Part shown: positions 49,705 through 58,367 of the stretch, piece by piece
Layout of the letters: every line of letters begins with the position of its first letter
Numbering within the stretch: the first letter of the stretch is position 1
Source of the DNA: UBA6115 sp040776985
Lineage (GTDB): Bacteria > Bacillota > Clostridia > Christensenellales > Aristaeellaceae
Reading direction: 5' to 3'
Assembly: GCA_040776985.1 (NCBI GenBank)
Contig: JAXGZL010000002.1
Location: 744,001 to 808,000 of the forward strand
Length of the DNA: 64,000 nucleotides
Made by a program: the position numbers and the translations under genes
Notes under the pieces: model-generated
Databases searched by the model: none
Told to the model about the DNA's origin: nothing
Seen by the model: only the letters and a program-made list of their open reading frames with translations

Positions 49705-50674
49705 ATGCTTCACGCAGCCTCTCTCTGATCTGTTCCGGTTCAAAGCCGTTGAGTTTGCCGGCTAATATCAGCCTGACCGCCGCCGTTTCCCGCTCCAGGG
49801 CCAGCAGATGGCCCAACAGCACCTCGATGGAGAAGGGCTCGTTGCGGTAGGGCCGGAACAGGCTCAGCAGATAATCGTCCGCCGCCCGCTCAAGCGCAGG
49901 CAGCGCTTTTTTGTCCACAGTGGCCTTGACCAAGGCTTCCTGGACATGACGGCCATAGGCCGCAAACAAACTGGGCAAGCGCTCCGGCTCATCCGCCACC
50001 CTGCGCCAGGTTCCCGGGGTCAGCGCCCCTCCCGGCACCAGGAAAGCATCAAAATGAAGTCCCGGCTTTGAAATGTTGCGCAAGCGCAGGAAGGTCAGGA
50101 CATTCACAAAGTCCGCCTTTGCGCGGTAATACTGGATGGCCGCCTGCGAGGGGCTGTCTTTCAGCCGCTCCTGAATGTACTGGAACAGCGCCTGATCAAT
50201 GCGCACATCAATCAGCATCGGGTCTGCCTTCAGCGCAGTCTGTTTCTCCAGCTCATCCATCGCGCGCCTGAACGGCTCAGGAAGCTTGACATAGTCCCGT
50301 TCCATCACCGCATGGGCCATGGTGTCCACCGGAATGGTGCCGCAGCCTGAAAGCCCCTCCGCCTCTGTTTCCAGAATACGGGCCTTGAACAGCAGCTTCA
50401 GGTTTTGGGCGTCATGCCGGATCAGAAAGCTGTCTGTCAGCAGGGGATCCGGGGAGAGCGAGCGAATCAGCCGGCAGGTTTTTTCCAGCAGTGAAACGCT
50501 GGCAGCCTCAACGCCCTGGACATCCACTTCAGTCCAGCCAATTTCGCTGAGAATGCGCCTGGCTTCCTCATAGTCTGAAGCCGCCACAAGGCGTTCCAAC
50601 TGCGTACCCGCCAAAGGCTGCTTTGCCAGAGAGCGTATGCGCCCCACAGCGTAGCCTATGCTGGGTTGAGGCAT
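49694..50674 (-). CDS. ntpC: V-type ATPase subunit C (AC39 type)
   Basis: Links the rotor ring to V1 at the central stalk. The 326-residue helical protein has GYAVGRIRSLAKQPL at the N-terminus, NLKLLFKARILETE and ADFVNVLTFLRLRNI, typical of the AC39 family. It is 15 bases after ntpE. Confidence 0.92.
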   Translation of the reverse strand: MPQPSIGYAVGRIRSLAKQPLAGTQLERLVAASDYEEARRILSEIGWTEVDVQGVEAASVSLLEKTCRLIRSLSPDPLLTDSFLIRHDAQNLKLLFKARILETEAEGLSGCGTIPVDTMAHAVMERDYVKLPEPFRRAMDELEKQTALKADPMLIDVRIDQALFQYIQERLKDSPSQAAIQYYRAKADFVNVLTFLRLRNISKPGLHFDAFLVPGGALTPGTWRRVADEPERLPSLFAAYGRHVQEALVKATVDKKALPALERAADDYLLSLFRPYRNEPFSIEVLLGHLLALERETAAVRLILAGKLNGFEPEQIRERLREAYVR

Positions 50675-50689
50675 GGATGCCCTCCTTTC

Positions 50690-51289
50690 CTATTGCTTGT
50701 CAAAAAGCAGCTCTGCAAGCCTGGCCTCCAGGTTCATGCGAACCTGTTCCAGCGCTGACTCGAAGGTGCAGCGCACCTCGGTTCCCTGTCCAAAAAGCAG
50801 CAGCCCCCGCATCCCTGGCTCCCGTCCGCCGTCATCCGTCAGCTTTCCGGGTTTCCCCTGTGCCTTCAGGTGGGCGTTGGCTTTCTCCAGAAAAGCAGGC
50901 GTGAAGAAGCCGTCGTTCAGCGCGCCGGCACGGACAGTTTCCGTTCCCTGGGCCATGCCCTGAAGCTGTGTTAGCATCCAGGCGACAAACTGATCCTCCG
51001 GCAGGGCGCGCAGCTTTTCCAATGCCTGATCAAAGGCCTTGTTGATCAGCTCGCGCTTGCCTTCTAGCAGTTCAACCCGCACGTTCAATTCCGCCAGGCG
51101 CTGCATACGCTCTGCCATCAGCAGGCTCTCTGCCTTGGCTTCCCTGAGCGTCGTATCTTTCAGCTCTGACAGACGCAGGTCAGACTGCTCGTGGATGCTG
51201 AGAACCTGGTTCTCAACCTCCTTGAGCACATCATCCACTGCCTCCTGTGCATCCGCCTCAATCTGGGCGAGGATGGACTTGGTGTCCAT
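50690..51289 (-). CDS. ntpE: V-type ATPase subunit E
   Basis: Peripheral-stalk subunit, mostly helical in its first half (QIEADAQEAVDDVLKEVENQ) with a globular C-terminal half. The ATG at 51289 follows AAGGGGGT; a GTG two codons earlier is also open. It is about 199 residues. Sequence similarity is low, and the call rests mainly on position and architecture. Confidence 0.85.
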   Translation of the reverse strand: MDTKSILAQIEADAQEAVDDVLKEVENQVLSIHEQSDLRLSELKDTTLREAKAESLLMAERMQRLAELNVRVELLEGKRELINKAFDQALEKLRALPEDQFVAWMLTQLQGMAQGTETVRAGALNDGFFTPAFLEKANAHLKAQGKPGKLTDDGGREPGMRGLLLFGQGTEVRCTFESALEQVRMNLEARLAELLFDKQ

Positions 51290-51299
51290 GGGCACCCCC

Positions 51300-51779
51300 T
51301 TACAGTTTGACAGAATTGTAGATCAGGAAGGAGACCAGCAGGGCAAGCACTGCATAGGTTTCAACCATGACCGTCATGGTGATGGCCTTACCGGACATGT
51401 CCGGATGCTGGCCCACCAGCAGCATGCCGGCTGCCGCCACCTTGCCCTGATGAATGGCGGAAAAGAACCCGACCAGGCCGATCGGTATCGCAGCGGCGAT
51501 AAAAGCCAGCCCCTGGGCCACTTCCACAGCCTTCATCTCGCCGCCCAGGGCGTTGGTGCTGATCAGAATCATAACGCCGATCAGGAACCCGTAAATACCC
51601 TGGGTGCCCGGCAGAATCTGCAGAATCATCATCTTTGCACTCAGTTCCGGGCTTTCTGATGTGACACCGGCAGATGTTTGGCCCGCGATCGCCACGCCCT
51701 TGGCCGAACCCATGCCTGCCAGCGCTGCCGCCAAAGCTGCCCCAAACAATGCCAGTACCTGTCCCAAACTCAAACTCAT
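51300..51779 (-). CDS. ntpK: V-type ATPase proteolipid K, Na+-type ligand set
   Basis: Membrane rotor subunit with four spans (two hairpins) in 159 residues, the duplicated form. The ion-carrying Glu is Glu140 in MVETYAVLALL. LPGTQGIYGF supplies Thr59-Gln60, and HQGKVAAAGM supplies Gln111. These match the Na+ ligands Thr64, Gln65, Gln110 and Glu139 of the Enterococcus hirae ring, so Na+ rather than H+ coupling is predicted. Gene order is I-K-E-C-F-A-B-D. Confidence 0.94.
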   Translation of the reverse strand: MSLSLGQVLALFGAALAAALAGMGSAKGVAIAGQTSAGVTSESPELSAKMMILQILPGTQGIYGFLIGVMILISTNALGGEMKAVEVAQGLAFIAAAIPIGLVGFFSAIHQGKVAAAGMLLVGQHPDMSGKAITMTVMVETYAVLALLVSFLIYNSVKL

Positions 51780-51818
51780 AAACCTGCTCCTCCAACCATT
51801 TAATAAGTTAAAAGCGTT

Positions 51819-53726
51819 TTAAGCTTTCCCGGCTTCCTCAATGCGCACATAGCGCGGTGAAAAGGACAAGGGCCTGAAGTCCTTGCCGCCTTCCTCGTAG
51901 AATTTGTTAAAGAATTCGATGTACTGCAGCCTGCAGGAATGCACATAGGCACCCAGGATGTTGATGGCGGCATTGAACAGATGCCCGCCGGCAAACAGGA
52001 CAATGCCAAGGACGATGCCGATGATGCCGCTTTGCATCACCATGCCCACCAGGATGTTGATCACCATGCCGATAACACCGGTGGCAAGGCCCATGCCAAA
52101 CAGGCGCATGTAGCTGAGCAGGTCGCTCAACCACCCGGTTACATTGTAGAGCGCGCCAAGGCCTGACACCAGGCGTTTGAAGGGGTTTTTCGTCTTCTCA
52201 CGGCCCGCCATCAGCAGGATGATCACAGCGCCCGCAATCGCCAGCCATTTGCCGATCTCAGACGTTGCCGGTACCGCCAGCAAACCAAGCCCCACCACCA
52301 GCATCAGCCAGCTGATCTGGTCATACAGGGCATCCAGCGGTTTTCCGCGCCTGAGGTTCAGGTAGATGCCAATCCCAAGACCCGTCACAAGGTGCAAGGC
52401 GCCAATGCCAATGCAGACCATCATCACCGGCAGGGAGTTGTTCATGGGGTCCAGCAAGGAAGGAAGCGGCGCAAAGCCAAACCAGGTGTTGTACATGGCC
52501 CCCCAGAAGACGGTGAAAACGCCGCCCATGGCCAGCACCCACATCAGCTTCCTGACGCCTTTTGAGGGCTTGATGATTTTGATCAGAATCGGAATCAGCA
52601 GCGCCATCATCAGCCCATAACCCGCGTCTGATACCATCATGCCAAAGAAACAGGCAAAAAACGGCATCATCAAGCCGGTGGGATCGGTGCTGAAGGGATG
52701 GGGCAGGGCAAAACCGGTCACCACCGATTCAAACGGGGCAATCACTGGCCTGTTGTGCAGCAGCACCGGCGGCTCATCCCCTTCGGCGGGGTCGGAAAAT
52801 GTGAAGGCTGCCTCCGAAAAATTGCTTCTCAGCCCCTCTTCTATTGCAGGAACAGCAACCTCAGGCACCCAGCCGTTCATCATGCTGACAGAGGCCGTAT
52901 GCACCATGCGGTCCTGCGCCACCGCCCGGTCAAGCTCTGCCTTCAGCTGCTCATAGTTGAGGCGAAGGGCGGGCAAATGCACTGCCAGGGCCTTGGTCTC
53001 CGCCTGCAATTCCTTCTGTTGGACTGCCAGCTCCTCAAGCGCCTGCTCCAGGGTTTGACGGTAAGCCGCAGGGGTCCCCTGCCCTTCAGCGAGATCCACC
53101 GGCTGGTATTCCCGCTCGGTGAGTGAATCAAGAAAGGGGGCTGAAAAAGAACGGTGGACAAGCGCCCAAAAATACTGATCCTCGCCGGACCTTGCCATCA
53201 TTTTGACGGCAACTGGCTTGCCAGCCCACTCATCGGCCAGGGTTTTCAGGGCATCAGGCGCCATTACACCGGTAAAAACCTGTGTGGTGGCGGTGCTTTT
53301 GCTCATCTCCAGAGGAATGTCCAGCTCCAGCCAGGGGCTTAGCTGTTCAATGCCCAGGCGCAGCCGGCTCTCCCTGCCGCGCAGCTCACCCGTCCTGCGT
53401 TCAATGTCTTCCAGCTGGCTGATCACCGGCCTGCTGCCAGCGCCGTCCACTGCTTCAAGCGCTGTGACGCTGACAGCAGGCAAAGGCGTGAACATGGACT
53501 TCTTTTCAGTCTCGTGGATCAGCAGCTTGCCAATTGCCCACTGGTGACGTGTGATTTCCGCATCCAGCTGGGGAATCTTCCCCTCATCCTTTGTGGGAAG
53601 TTTCCCTTCAGGCAGCGCCACTTCAGTCATCTGGACACAGCCCAGTTTCTGCAGATATCTGAGCAACTGGTCATGATCCCGTCTCATGACCAGCAGGCTC
53701 ATCCGCTTCATCTCAGCGATGGCCAT
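51819..53726 (-). CDS. ntpI: V-type ATPase subunit I (a-type stator)
   Basis: Stator with an N-terminal cytoplasmic half and a C-terminal half of about seven or eight spans that forms the ion half-channels. Visible are DPTGLMMPFFACFFGMMVSDAGYG and LSDLLSYMRLFGMGLATGVI, the latter with the essential Arg, and FAGGHLFNAAINILGAYVHSCRLQYIEFF. It is 635 residues and overlaps the preceding coiled-coil gene by 14 bases. Confidence 0.95.
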   Translation of the reverse strand: MAIAEMKRMSLLVMRRDHDQLLRYLQKLGCVQMTEVALPEGKLPTKDEGKIPQLDAEITRHQWAIGKLLIHETEKKSMFTPLPAVSVTALEAVDGAGSRPVISQLEDIERRTGELRGRESRLRLGIEQLSPWLELDIPLEMSKSTATTQVFTGVMAPDALKTLADEWAGKPVAVKMMARSGEDQYFWALVHRSFSAPFLDSLTEREYQPVDLAEGQGTPAAYRQTLEQALEELAVQQKELQAETKALAVHLPALRLNYEQLKAELDRAVAQDRMVHTASVSMMNGWVPEVAVPAIEEGLRSNFSEAAFTFSDPAEGDEPPVLLHNRPVIAPFESVVTGFALPHPFSTDPTGLMMPFFACFFGMMVSDAGYGLMMALLIPILIKIIKPSKGVRKLMWVLAMGGVFTVFWGAMYNTWFGFAPLPSLLDPMNNSLPVMMVCIGIGALHLVTGLGIGIYLNLRRGKPLDALYDQISWLMLVVGLGLLAVPATSEIGKWLAIAGAVIILLMAGREKTKNPFKRLVSGLGALYNVTGWLSDLLSYMRLFGMGLATGVIGMVINILVGMVMQSGIIGIVLGIVLFAGGHLFNAAINILGAYVHSCRLQYIEFFNKFYEEGGKDFRPLSFSPRYVRIEEAGKA

Positions 53727-54036
53727 CGGCCAGCACCTCCTGCATGATGAGATCCACCGCCTGGTCCAGGCGGGTTTCCGCTTCCTTGATAACCGCCTGG
53801 TTTTCCTGCCGGCGCAGTTCTGATTGCTTGTCCAGCTCCGCCTGCACTTCCTGGCGTTTGTCTTCGATGATCTGGCGGTACATCGCGCGGTATGTCACAG
53901 CAGCCTGCCGTTCCTGCTCCCGGGCGGCGGCCTGGGCGCCCTTGATCGCTTCCCCTGCTTCCATCTGAGCATCGTTCAGCATGGCATCTGCCCTTTTCTC
54001 TGCATCCAGTATGTGCTGAAGAATATTCTCCGCCAT
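53713..54036 (-). CDS. V-type ATPase peripheral-stalk subunit G/H-like
   Basis: The first gene of the operon encodes an almost entirely coiled-coil protein of 107 residues (MAENILQHILDAEKRADAML to EVLADGHR), rich in Gln, Glu, Arg and Ala. Such proteins are NtpG/AhaH-type partners of subunit E in the outer stalk. I leave the symbol open because naming of these small subunits differs between systems. AGGTGAGAGGG precedes the ATG at 54036. Confidence 0.85.
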   Translation of the reverse strand: MAENILQHILDAEKRADAMLNDAQMEAGEAIKGAQAAAREQERQAAVTYRAMYRQIIEDKRQEVQAELDKQSELRRQENQAVIKEAETRLDQAVDLIMQEVLADGHR

Positions 54037-54074
54037 CCCTCTCACCTCACAACTGTTAAACTTTGAATGCTGGT

Positions 54075-54103
54075 ATTTTATCACAGACACTTTTTCATTT
54101 CAA
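54075..54103 (-). promoter_or_regulatory. Promoter of the V-ATPase operon
   Basis: TTGAAA (54103-54098) and TAAAAT (54080-54075) with a 17-base spacer, within a 240-base AT-rich gap between the divergent ATPase and rplU transcripts. I see no other feature in that gap. Confidence 0.65.
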
Positions 54104-54311
54104 GCCAGGCAATTCGTCGTTTTCACATCATTGTGTCACAATCCGTAAAATCGTCCAATTCCGGAACAGCCAGTCATACAACCATATATTTTCAAAGGCC
54201 CCGCCGGAAGTTATAAGGCATTTTTATAGATAAATCAACCCCATTTCTATGAACCAAAATAAAACAAAAAAGTTTTTTATCAAACGACGTTCAGAGACCT
54301 CTCCAAAACAC

Positions 54312-54340
54312 TTGACCACCCAAAAGCCCTGTGTTATATT
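54312..54340 (+). promoter_or_regulatory. Promoter of rplU-prp-rpmA
   Basis: TTGACC (54312-54317) and TATATT (54335-54340) with a 17-base spacer; the transcript would start near 54347. Confidence 0.65.
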
Positions 54341-54346
54341 ATCCCT

Positions 54347-54430
54347 TAGCCGCTCGGGAGAGGCTCAAATGCGCTTGCGCTGCCTCGGGGCTCCGCCTAA
54401 AGCCCGGCGAGTTTTGTAAACGGAGGTGCT
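54347..54430 (+). promoter_or_regulatory. Candidate L21 ribosomal-protein leader
   Basis: GC-rich leader between the promoter and rplU with complementary blocks (GGGAGAGGCTC, GCCTCGGGGCTCCGCC, AAAGCCCGGCGAG). It ends just before the ribosome binding site GGAGGTG. Position and appearance fit the L21 leader known in Bacillota, thought to mediate autoregulation, but a covariance-model match was not tested. Confidence 0.5.
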
Positions 54431-54434
54431 GCAC

Positions 54435-54740
54435 ATGTACGCCATTATTGCGACAGGCGGCAAACAGTATCGGGTCTCCGAGGGAGACGTCATCTACATC
54501 GAGAAGCTGGACGCGGAACTGGACAGCGAGGTCAATTTCCCGGTGCTTTTCCTGGGGGGCGACAAAGTGGTCGTGGGAACCCCTGAAGTAAAGGGCGCCA
54601 GCGTCAAGGGCAAGGTGCTCCAGCATGGCCGGGGCCAGAAAATCGTCGTCTACAAGTTCAAGGCCAAGAAGAACTACCGCCGCAAGCAGGGACACCGGCA
54701 GCCCTTCACCAAGGTGGAGATCACCGGCATCACCGCCTGA
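54435..54740 (+). CDS. rplU: Ribosomal protein L21
   Basis: 50S subunit protein L21, 101 residues. The start at 54435 (MYAIIATGGKQYRVSEGDVI) follows GGAGGTG by eight bases. YKFKAKKNYRRKQGHRQPFT is the RNA-binding C-terminal segment. One base separates its stop from prp. Confidence 0.98.
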   Translation: MYAIIATGGKQYRVSEGDVIYIEKLDAELDSEVNFPVLFLGGDKVVVGTPEVKGASVKGKVLQHGRGQKIVVYKFKAKKNYRRKQGHRQPFTKVEITGITA

Positions 54741-54741
54741 C

Positions 54742-55062
54742 ATGACGGAAATCCGCCTGCTGTACGCTGATGACCGCCTTCGCGGCTTTCAGATTTCCGG
54801 CCACGCCGGGGCAGGCACCCAGGGAAATGATCTGGTCTGTGCCGCTGTTTCCTTCCTGGCCACCACCTGCGCCAACGCGCTGATCAGCGTCGCCGGAACC
54901 AAACCACAGGTGCAGGCAACGGAAGGTGAAATGTTCGTCACACTTCCCCAGGATCAGATCAACCATGACGCAGGCGTCATCCTGGAAACCTTCCGGCAAG
55001 GCGCCAAAGATTTGATCGATGCCTATCCCAGAAATGTCCGCCTGATTGATCAGGCGCTATGA
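54742..55062 (+). CDS. prp: Ribosomal-processing cysteine protease Prp
   Basis: Prp removes the N-terminal extension of L27, an essential step in Bacillota such as Staphylococcus aureus. The catalytic His21 and Cys33 lie in ISGHAGAGTQGNDLVCAAVS. The product is 106 residues, between rplU and rpmA as is standard. The cleavable L27 sequence in the next gene supports the assignment. Confidence 0.95.
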   Translation: MTEIRLLYADDRLRGFQISGHAGAGTQGNDLVCAAVSFLATTCANALISVAGTKPQVQATEGEMFVTLPQDQINHDAGVILETFRQGAKDLIDAYPRNVRLIDQAL

Positions 55063-55080
55063 AGAAACGGAGGAAACCTC

Positions 55081-55365
55081 ATGCTGAAGCTTAATCTGCA
55101 GTTATTTGCCCACAAAAAGGGCGTTGGTTCCAGCCGCAACGGCCGTGACAGCGCCAGCAAACGCCTTGGCCCCAAGCGGGCTGACGGGCAGTTCGTCCTG
55201 GCCGGCAACATCCTGGTGCGCCAGCGCGGCACCCACATCCATCCCGGCGACAACGTTGGCCGCGGCAAGGATGACACCCTCTTCGCCAAGATTGATGGCC
55301 TGGTGCGCTTCCATCACCTGGGCAAGTTCCGCAAACAGGTGAGCGTGCTGCCGGTGGAAGAGTAA
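55081..55365 (+). CDS. rpmA: Ribosomal protein L27 with cleavable N-terminus
   Basis: 50S subunit protein L27, 94 residues. It starts MLKLNLQLFAHKKGVGSS, the Prp substrate pattern in which the first nine residues are removed to expose the functional N-terminus near the peptidyl-transferase centre. SSRNGRDSASKRLGPKRADG is the usual L27 core. AGGAAACC precedes the ATG. Confidence 0.98.
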   Translation: MLKLNLQLFAHKKGVGSSRNGRDSASKRLGPKRADGQFVLAGNILVRQRGTHIHPGDNVGRGKDDTLFAKIDGLVRFHHLGKFRKQVSVLPVEE

Positions 55366-55393
55366 GACCGAAGCAATCATCTATCGCTCTAAT

Positions 55394-55428
55394 CGGGGAT
55401 CCTTCGCTGAGGGTTCCCCTTTTTTATT
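55394..55428 (+). terminator. Intrinsic terminator of rplU-prp-rpmA
   Basis: GGGGATCC and GGGTTCCCC form an imperfect stem around TTCGCTGA, followed by TTTTTT. Confidence 0.75.
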
Positions 55429-55477
55429 CAAATACTCCAGTTATTTTTCATTTGTGTTAAAATTTGATGAATTCATG

Positions 55478-55506
55478 TTGAAATCCCCTTCAATCCTTGG
55501 CATAAT
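55478..55506 (+). promoter_or_regulatory. Candidate promoter of the cdaA operon
   Basis: TTGAAA (55478-55483) and CATAAT (55501-55506) with a 17-base spacer, 45 bases before cdaA. Confidence 0.5.
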
Positions 55507-55550
55507 TAAGGTATACTGATAGCAAGTAAGGATGAAAGGAAAGGGAACGC

Positions 55551-56423
55551 ATGAATTTTGCCGCTCGGGTCGAGTCCTTTTTCTGGAATATCCTGAACCG
55601 TCCTGTGCTGAAAGACTGGATTGACATCGCCATTCTGGCGATTGTGCTGTACAAGGTGTTCATGCTCACCCGGCAGACCCGCGCCAGCCAGGTTTTCAAG
55701 GGCTTTGCGGTGCTGGTGGCGGCCAGCTGGATGTCCGATCTGCTGGGGCTCAAGGCCCTCAACTGGCTGTTTATGAGCGTGGTCAACAACGGCGCCATCG
55801 TGCTGATGATCCTGTTCCAGCCGGAGCTGCGCAGAGCCCTTGAGCAGATTGGCCGCGGCGCCAAAATAGAGCATATGGTTGACAACCCGGATGAAAACAG
55901 TCGCATTGTTTTTGAGGTGTCCCAAAGCATTCAGACCCTCTCCCATCGCCGCGTGGGGGCTTTGATCGTTTTTGAGCAGAAAACCGGGCTTCGGGACTTT
56001 GTGGACACAGGCACCATCATCGATTCCCGCATTTCGGGGCCGCTGTTGGTCAACATTTTTGAGCCCAACACCCCCCTGCATGACGGCGCTGTCATCATCC
56101 GGGGTTCCCGGGTAGTGGCAGCCGGCTGTGTTTTAAGCCTGAGCGAAAACAGCAGCCTGGGACGCGACCTGGGCACCCGGCACCGGGCAGGGGTTGGCGT
56201 ATCGGAAAGCACGGACGCCATCGTGCTGATCGTGTCTGAGGAAACCGGCATCATCTCCATGGCCCAGGGCGGCAAGCTGACCCGCCATCTGGACGGGGAA
56301 ACCCTGTCAGAGGTGCTGAGCAAGATGTATGAAAGCGACCGGGTCAACCTGTTTGAGACCGTCCAGGGCTTTGCACGCAGACTGAAACGGAAGGGGGTGC
56401 GCAAAAGTGACCCGGCGGCATGA
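55551..56423 (+). CDS. cdaA: Diadenylate cyclase CdaA
   Basis: CdaA makes the second messenger c-di-AMP from two ATP, controlling K+ and osmolyte transport and cell-wall balance. Three N-terminal membrane spans (residues 22-90) precede the DAC domain with the DGA motif at 178-180 (TPLHDGAVII) and RHR at 210-212 (GTRHRAGVG). It is 290 residues and overlaps the cdaR start by 17 bases. Confidence 0.97.
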   Translation: MNFAARVESFFWNILNRPVLKDWIDIAILAIVLYKVFMLTRQTRASQVFKGFAVLVAASWMSDLLGLKALNWLFMSVVNNGAIVLMILFQPELRRALEQIGRGAKIEHMVDNPDENSRIVFEVSQSIQTLSHRRVGALIVFEQKTGLRDFVDTGTIIDSRISGPLLVNIFEPNTPLHDGAVIIRGSRVVAAGCVLSLSENSSLGRDLGTRHRAGVGVSESTDAIVLIVSEETGIISMAQGGKLTRHLDGETLSEVLSKMYESDRVNLFETVQGFARRLKRKGVRKSDPAA

Positions 56424-57480
56424 TGAGCAGGGCTGGCAGGCCACGCTGAAGGCCTTTGGCGCCCGCCTTAAAAGATCCCTGAAGAGCAACTGGGGGTTGA
56501 AGCTCACCAGCCTGGTGATGGCGGTGGCCATCTGGGGCGGCCTGATCAGCCAGGACGGCTCCCTGACCCGTGAAAAGATCTTCAGCGATGTGCAGGTGTC
56601 CGTCATCAACGCCGAAGCGCTGCAGCGCAACGGCTATATCGTCACCTCAGACCTGTCCCAGCTGGCCCCCATCAAGCTGAAGGTCAACGTCCCCCAGCGG
56701 GTGTATGACAATGTGACCCCGTCCAACTACAACGTCCGCCTAGACCTTGGACGGATCACCGGAACGGGTGAGGTCACCCTGCCCATCCAGTCAACAGACA
56801 CCGTCAGCTATGGCAATGTCACCTGGCTGTCCCAGACCGAGGTCAAGGTGACGGTGGACGAGTACATCACCAGGCGGCGCATCCCGGTTCAAACCATCCC
56901 CACTGAGGGCGAGGTGCCGGACGACCTGTTTGCCGGCAACGCCGGGGTGGACCCCAACAACGTGGTGATTTCAGGCCCCCGCAGCCTGGTGGAGAACATC
57001 TCCCGGGTGGTGCCTGCCTATGACATCTCCCGCCTGCAGCCCTTTGCCGGCACCCAGTATCAGGCGGTTCCCTTCACTCTGGTTGACATGGAAGGCAATG
57101 AGATCAACAGCCCCCTGATCAGCGTCACCAGTGAAAACGTGCTGCTGGACAGCCTCCTGGTGGAACAGACCCTGTATCCCAAGAAGAGCGTGCCGGTGAA
57201 CCTGACCGGCGCTGTGGTGGGACAGGTCGCCCCTGGCTATCAGGTCGGCGCTGTCAGCGCCTCCCCCGGCAGTGTGGAGGTGGCGGGCAACAAGGCCGCC
57301 ATTGAGAAGATCACCATGGTGGACCTGGCTTCTTCCATTGATGTCACCGGAATGACGGAAACCATCATCCGGGCCGTCAAGGTGCAGCGTCCCCTTGAAG
57401 CAGTCCACATCAGCGAAACCTCCATCTATGTGACGGTGGAGATACTCCCCGTCACCCCGGTGGATAAGGATAATCCATGA
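56407..57480 (+). CDS. cdaR: CdaR-type YbbR-domain protein
   Basis: Regulator of CdaA, anchored by one N-terminal span (GLKLTSLVMAVAIWGGLISQ) with several YbbR repeats outside the cell; repeat-like blocks are seen around NVPQRVYDNVTPSNYNVRLD, VDPNNVVISGPRSLVE and GYQVGAVSASPGSVEVAGN. It starts with GTG at 56407 within cdaA and is 357 residues long. In other Bacillota it binds CdaA and tunes c-di-AMP levels. Confidence 0.93.
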   Translation: MTRRHDEQGWQATLKAFGARLKRSLKSNWGLKLTSLVMAVAIWGGLISQDGSLTREKIFSDVQVSVINAEALQRNGYIVTSDLSQLAPIKLKVNVPQRVYDNVTPSNYNVRLDLGRITGTGEVTLPIQSTDTVSYGNVTWLSQTEVKVTVDEYITRRRIPVQTIPTEGEVPDDLFAGNAGVDPNNVVISGPRSLVENISRVVPAYDISRLQPFAGTQYQAVPFTLVDMEGNEINSPLISVTSENVLLDSLLVEQTLYPKKSVPVNLTGAVVGQVAPGYQVGAVSASPGSVEVAGNKAAIEKITMVDLASSIDVTGMTETIIRAVKVQRPLEAVHISETSIYVTVEILPVTPVDKDNP

Positions 57481-58367
57481 ATGTCATCGCTGACCGCCTA
57501 TTCAGCCTGCTGCTGGGCTGGACCCGGGGCCTGTTCAACAACCTCTGGAACCTGGTGACCAACCATTCCAGCGGCATCGCGGGCTTTCTGGAGCGTTTCT
57601 GGTTGCCTTTGATCCTGCTTCTGCTGCTGATTGGCACGGCGGCGGACTATATTATCTGGCTGATCCGCTGGCGCCCCCATTGGGTTTGGCGCAGCTGGTT
57701 GATGCGCAGGGGGCGTGAGCGGCGTCTGGAGGCAACCCAGGCCTATATGCAGGACCTGGACCAGGCGCCCCTTGACCTGGGTTACAGCCAGCGCTATGAC
57801 ACCCCCTTCTTCACCTCCTTCACCCAGGACGACACGGTGGTCTTCCCGGAACAGGAGGATTTCCCCTATCCGCAGCAGCCGGAAATGGTTTACCCAGATG
57901 AACCCTCCCTTGAACCGCAGCAGGACTGGCAGCCAGCCCAGGAGCAGGCGTTCGCGCCCTCCGCCGCACAGGGATATTCAGAACCAGAGCTCCCCTTTGC
58001 CGCCTGGACGGTGGTGCCCGGGCAGGAGGAGCAGGTCCCCTGGCAGGAGTATCCCATGGCAATGGAAGAAAGCCACCAGCCTGCCTGGGACGAGGTTTAT
58101 CAGCCGGAAAGCTATCAGATGCCACTGGAACAGCCGGAAGCAAGCGTTTCCAGAAGAAGGCGGCGGACAGAAACCAGGCGTCAGCGCCAGCCCGGTTTTT
58201 TACGCGCCCTGCGGGAGACCTTGATTGATCCGATGGATCCGGATGAGCAGCTGGACAGCCTCCCCTCCCCCATCGCCCAGGAGGACGCCTTTCACCAGCC
58301 CTATTATCCTGAGAAATATCGCTATCGCCCTGCCCCCCAGGGGGAGGATGAGCAAAACACCCCATGA
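57477..58367 (+). CDS. Unknown Gln/Pro/Glu-rich membrane protein
   Basis: Not recognised. The 296-residue product has one or two hydrophobic segments (about residues 40-66, FWLPLILLLLLIGTAADYII), then a Trp/Arg-rich juxtamembrane part (RWRPHWVWRSWLMRRGRERR). A long low-complexity tail rich in Gln, Pro, Glu and Tyr follows, ending RYRPAPQGEDEQNTP. The tail is probably cytoplasmic and disordered. Its ATG overlaps the cdaR stop and its stop overlaps the rsmF start (ATGA), so it is part of the cda operon. This place is often taken by glmM in other genomes. Confidence 0.8.
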   Translation: MNVIADRLFSLLLGWTRGLFNNLWNLVTNHSSGIAGFLERFWLPLILLLLLIGTAADYIIWLIRWRPHWVWRSWLMRRGRERRLEATQAYMQDLDQAPLDLGYSQRYDTPFFTSFTQDDTVVFPEQEDFPYPQQPEMVYPDEPSLEPQQDWQPAQEQAFAPSAAQGYSEPELPFAAWTVVPGQEEQVPWQEYPMAMEESHQPAWDEVYQPESYQMPLEQPEASVSRRRRRTETRRQRQPGFLRALRETLIDPMDPDEQLDSLPSPIAQEDAFHQPYYPEKYRYRPAPQGEDEQNTP

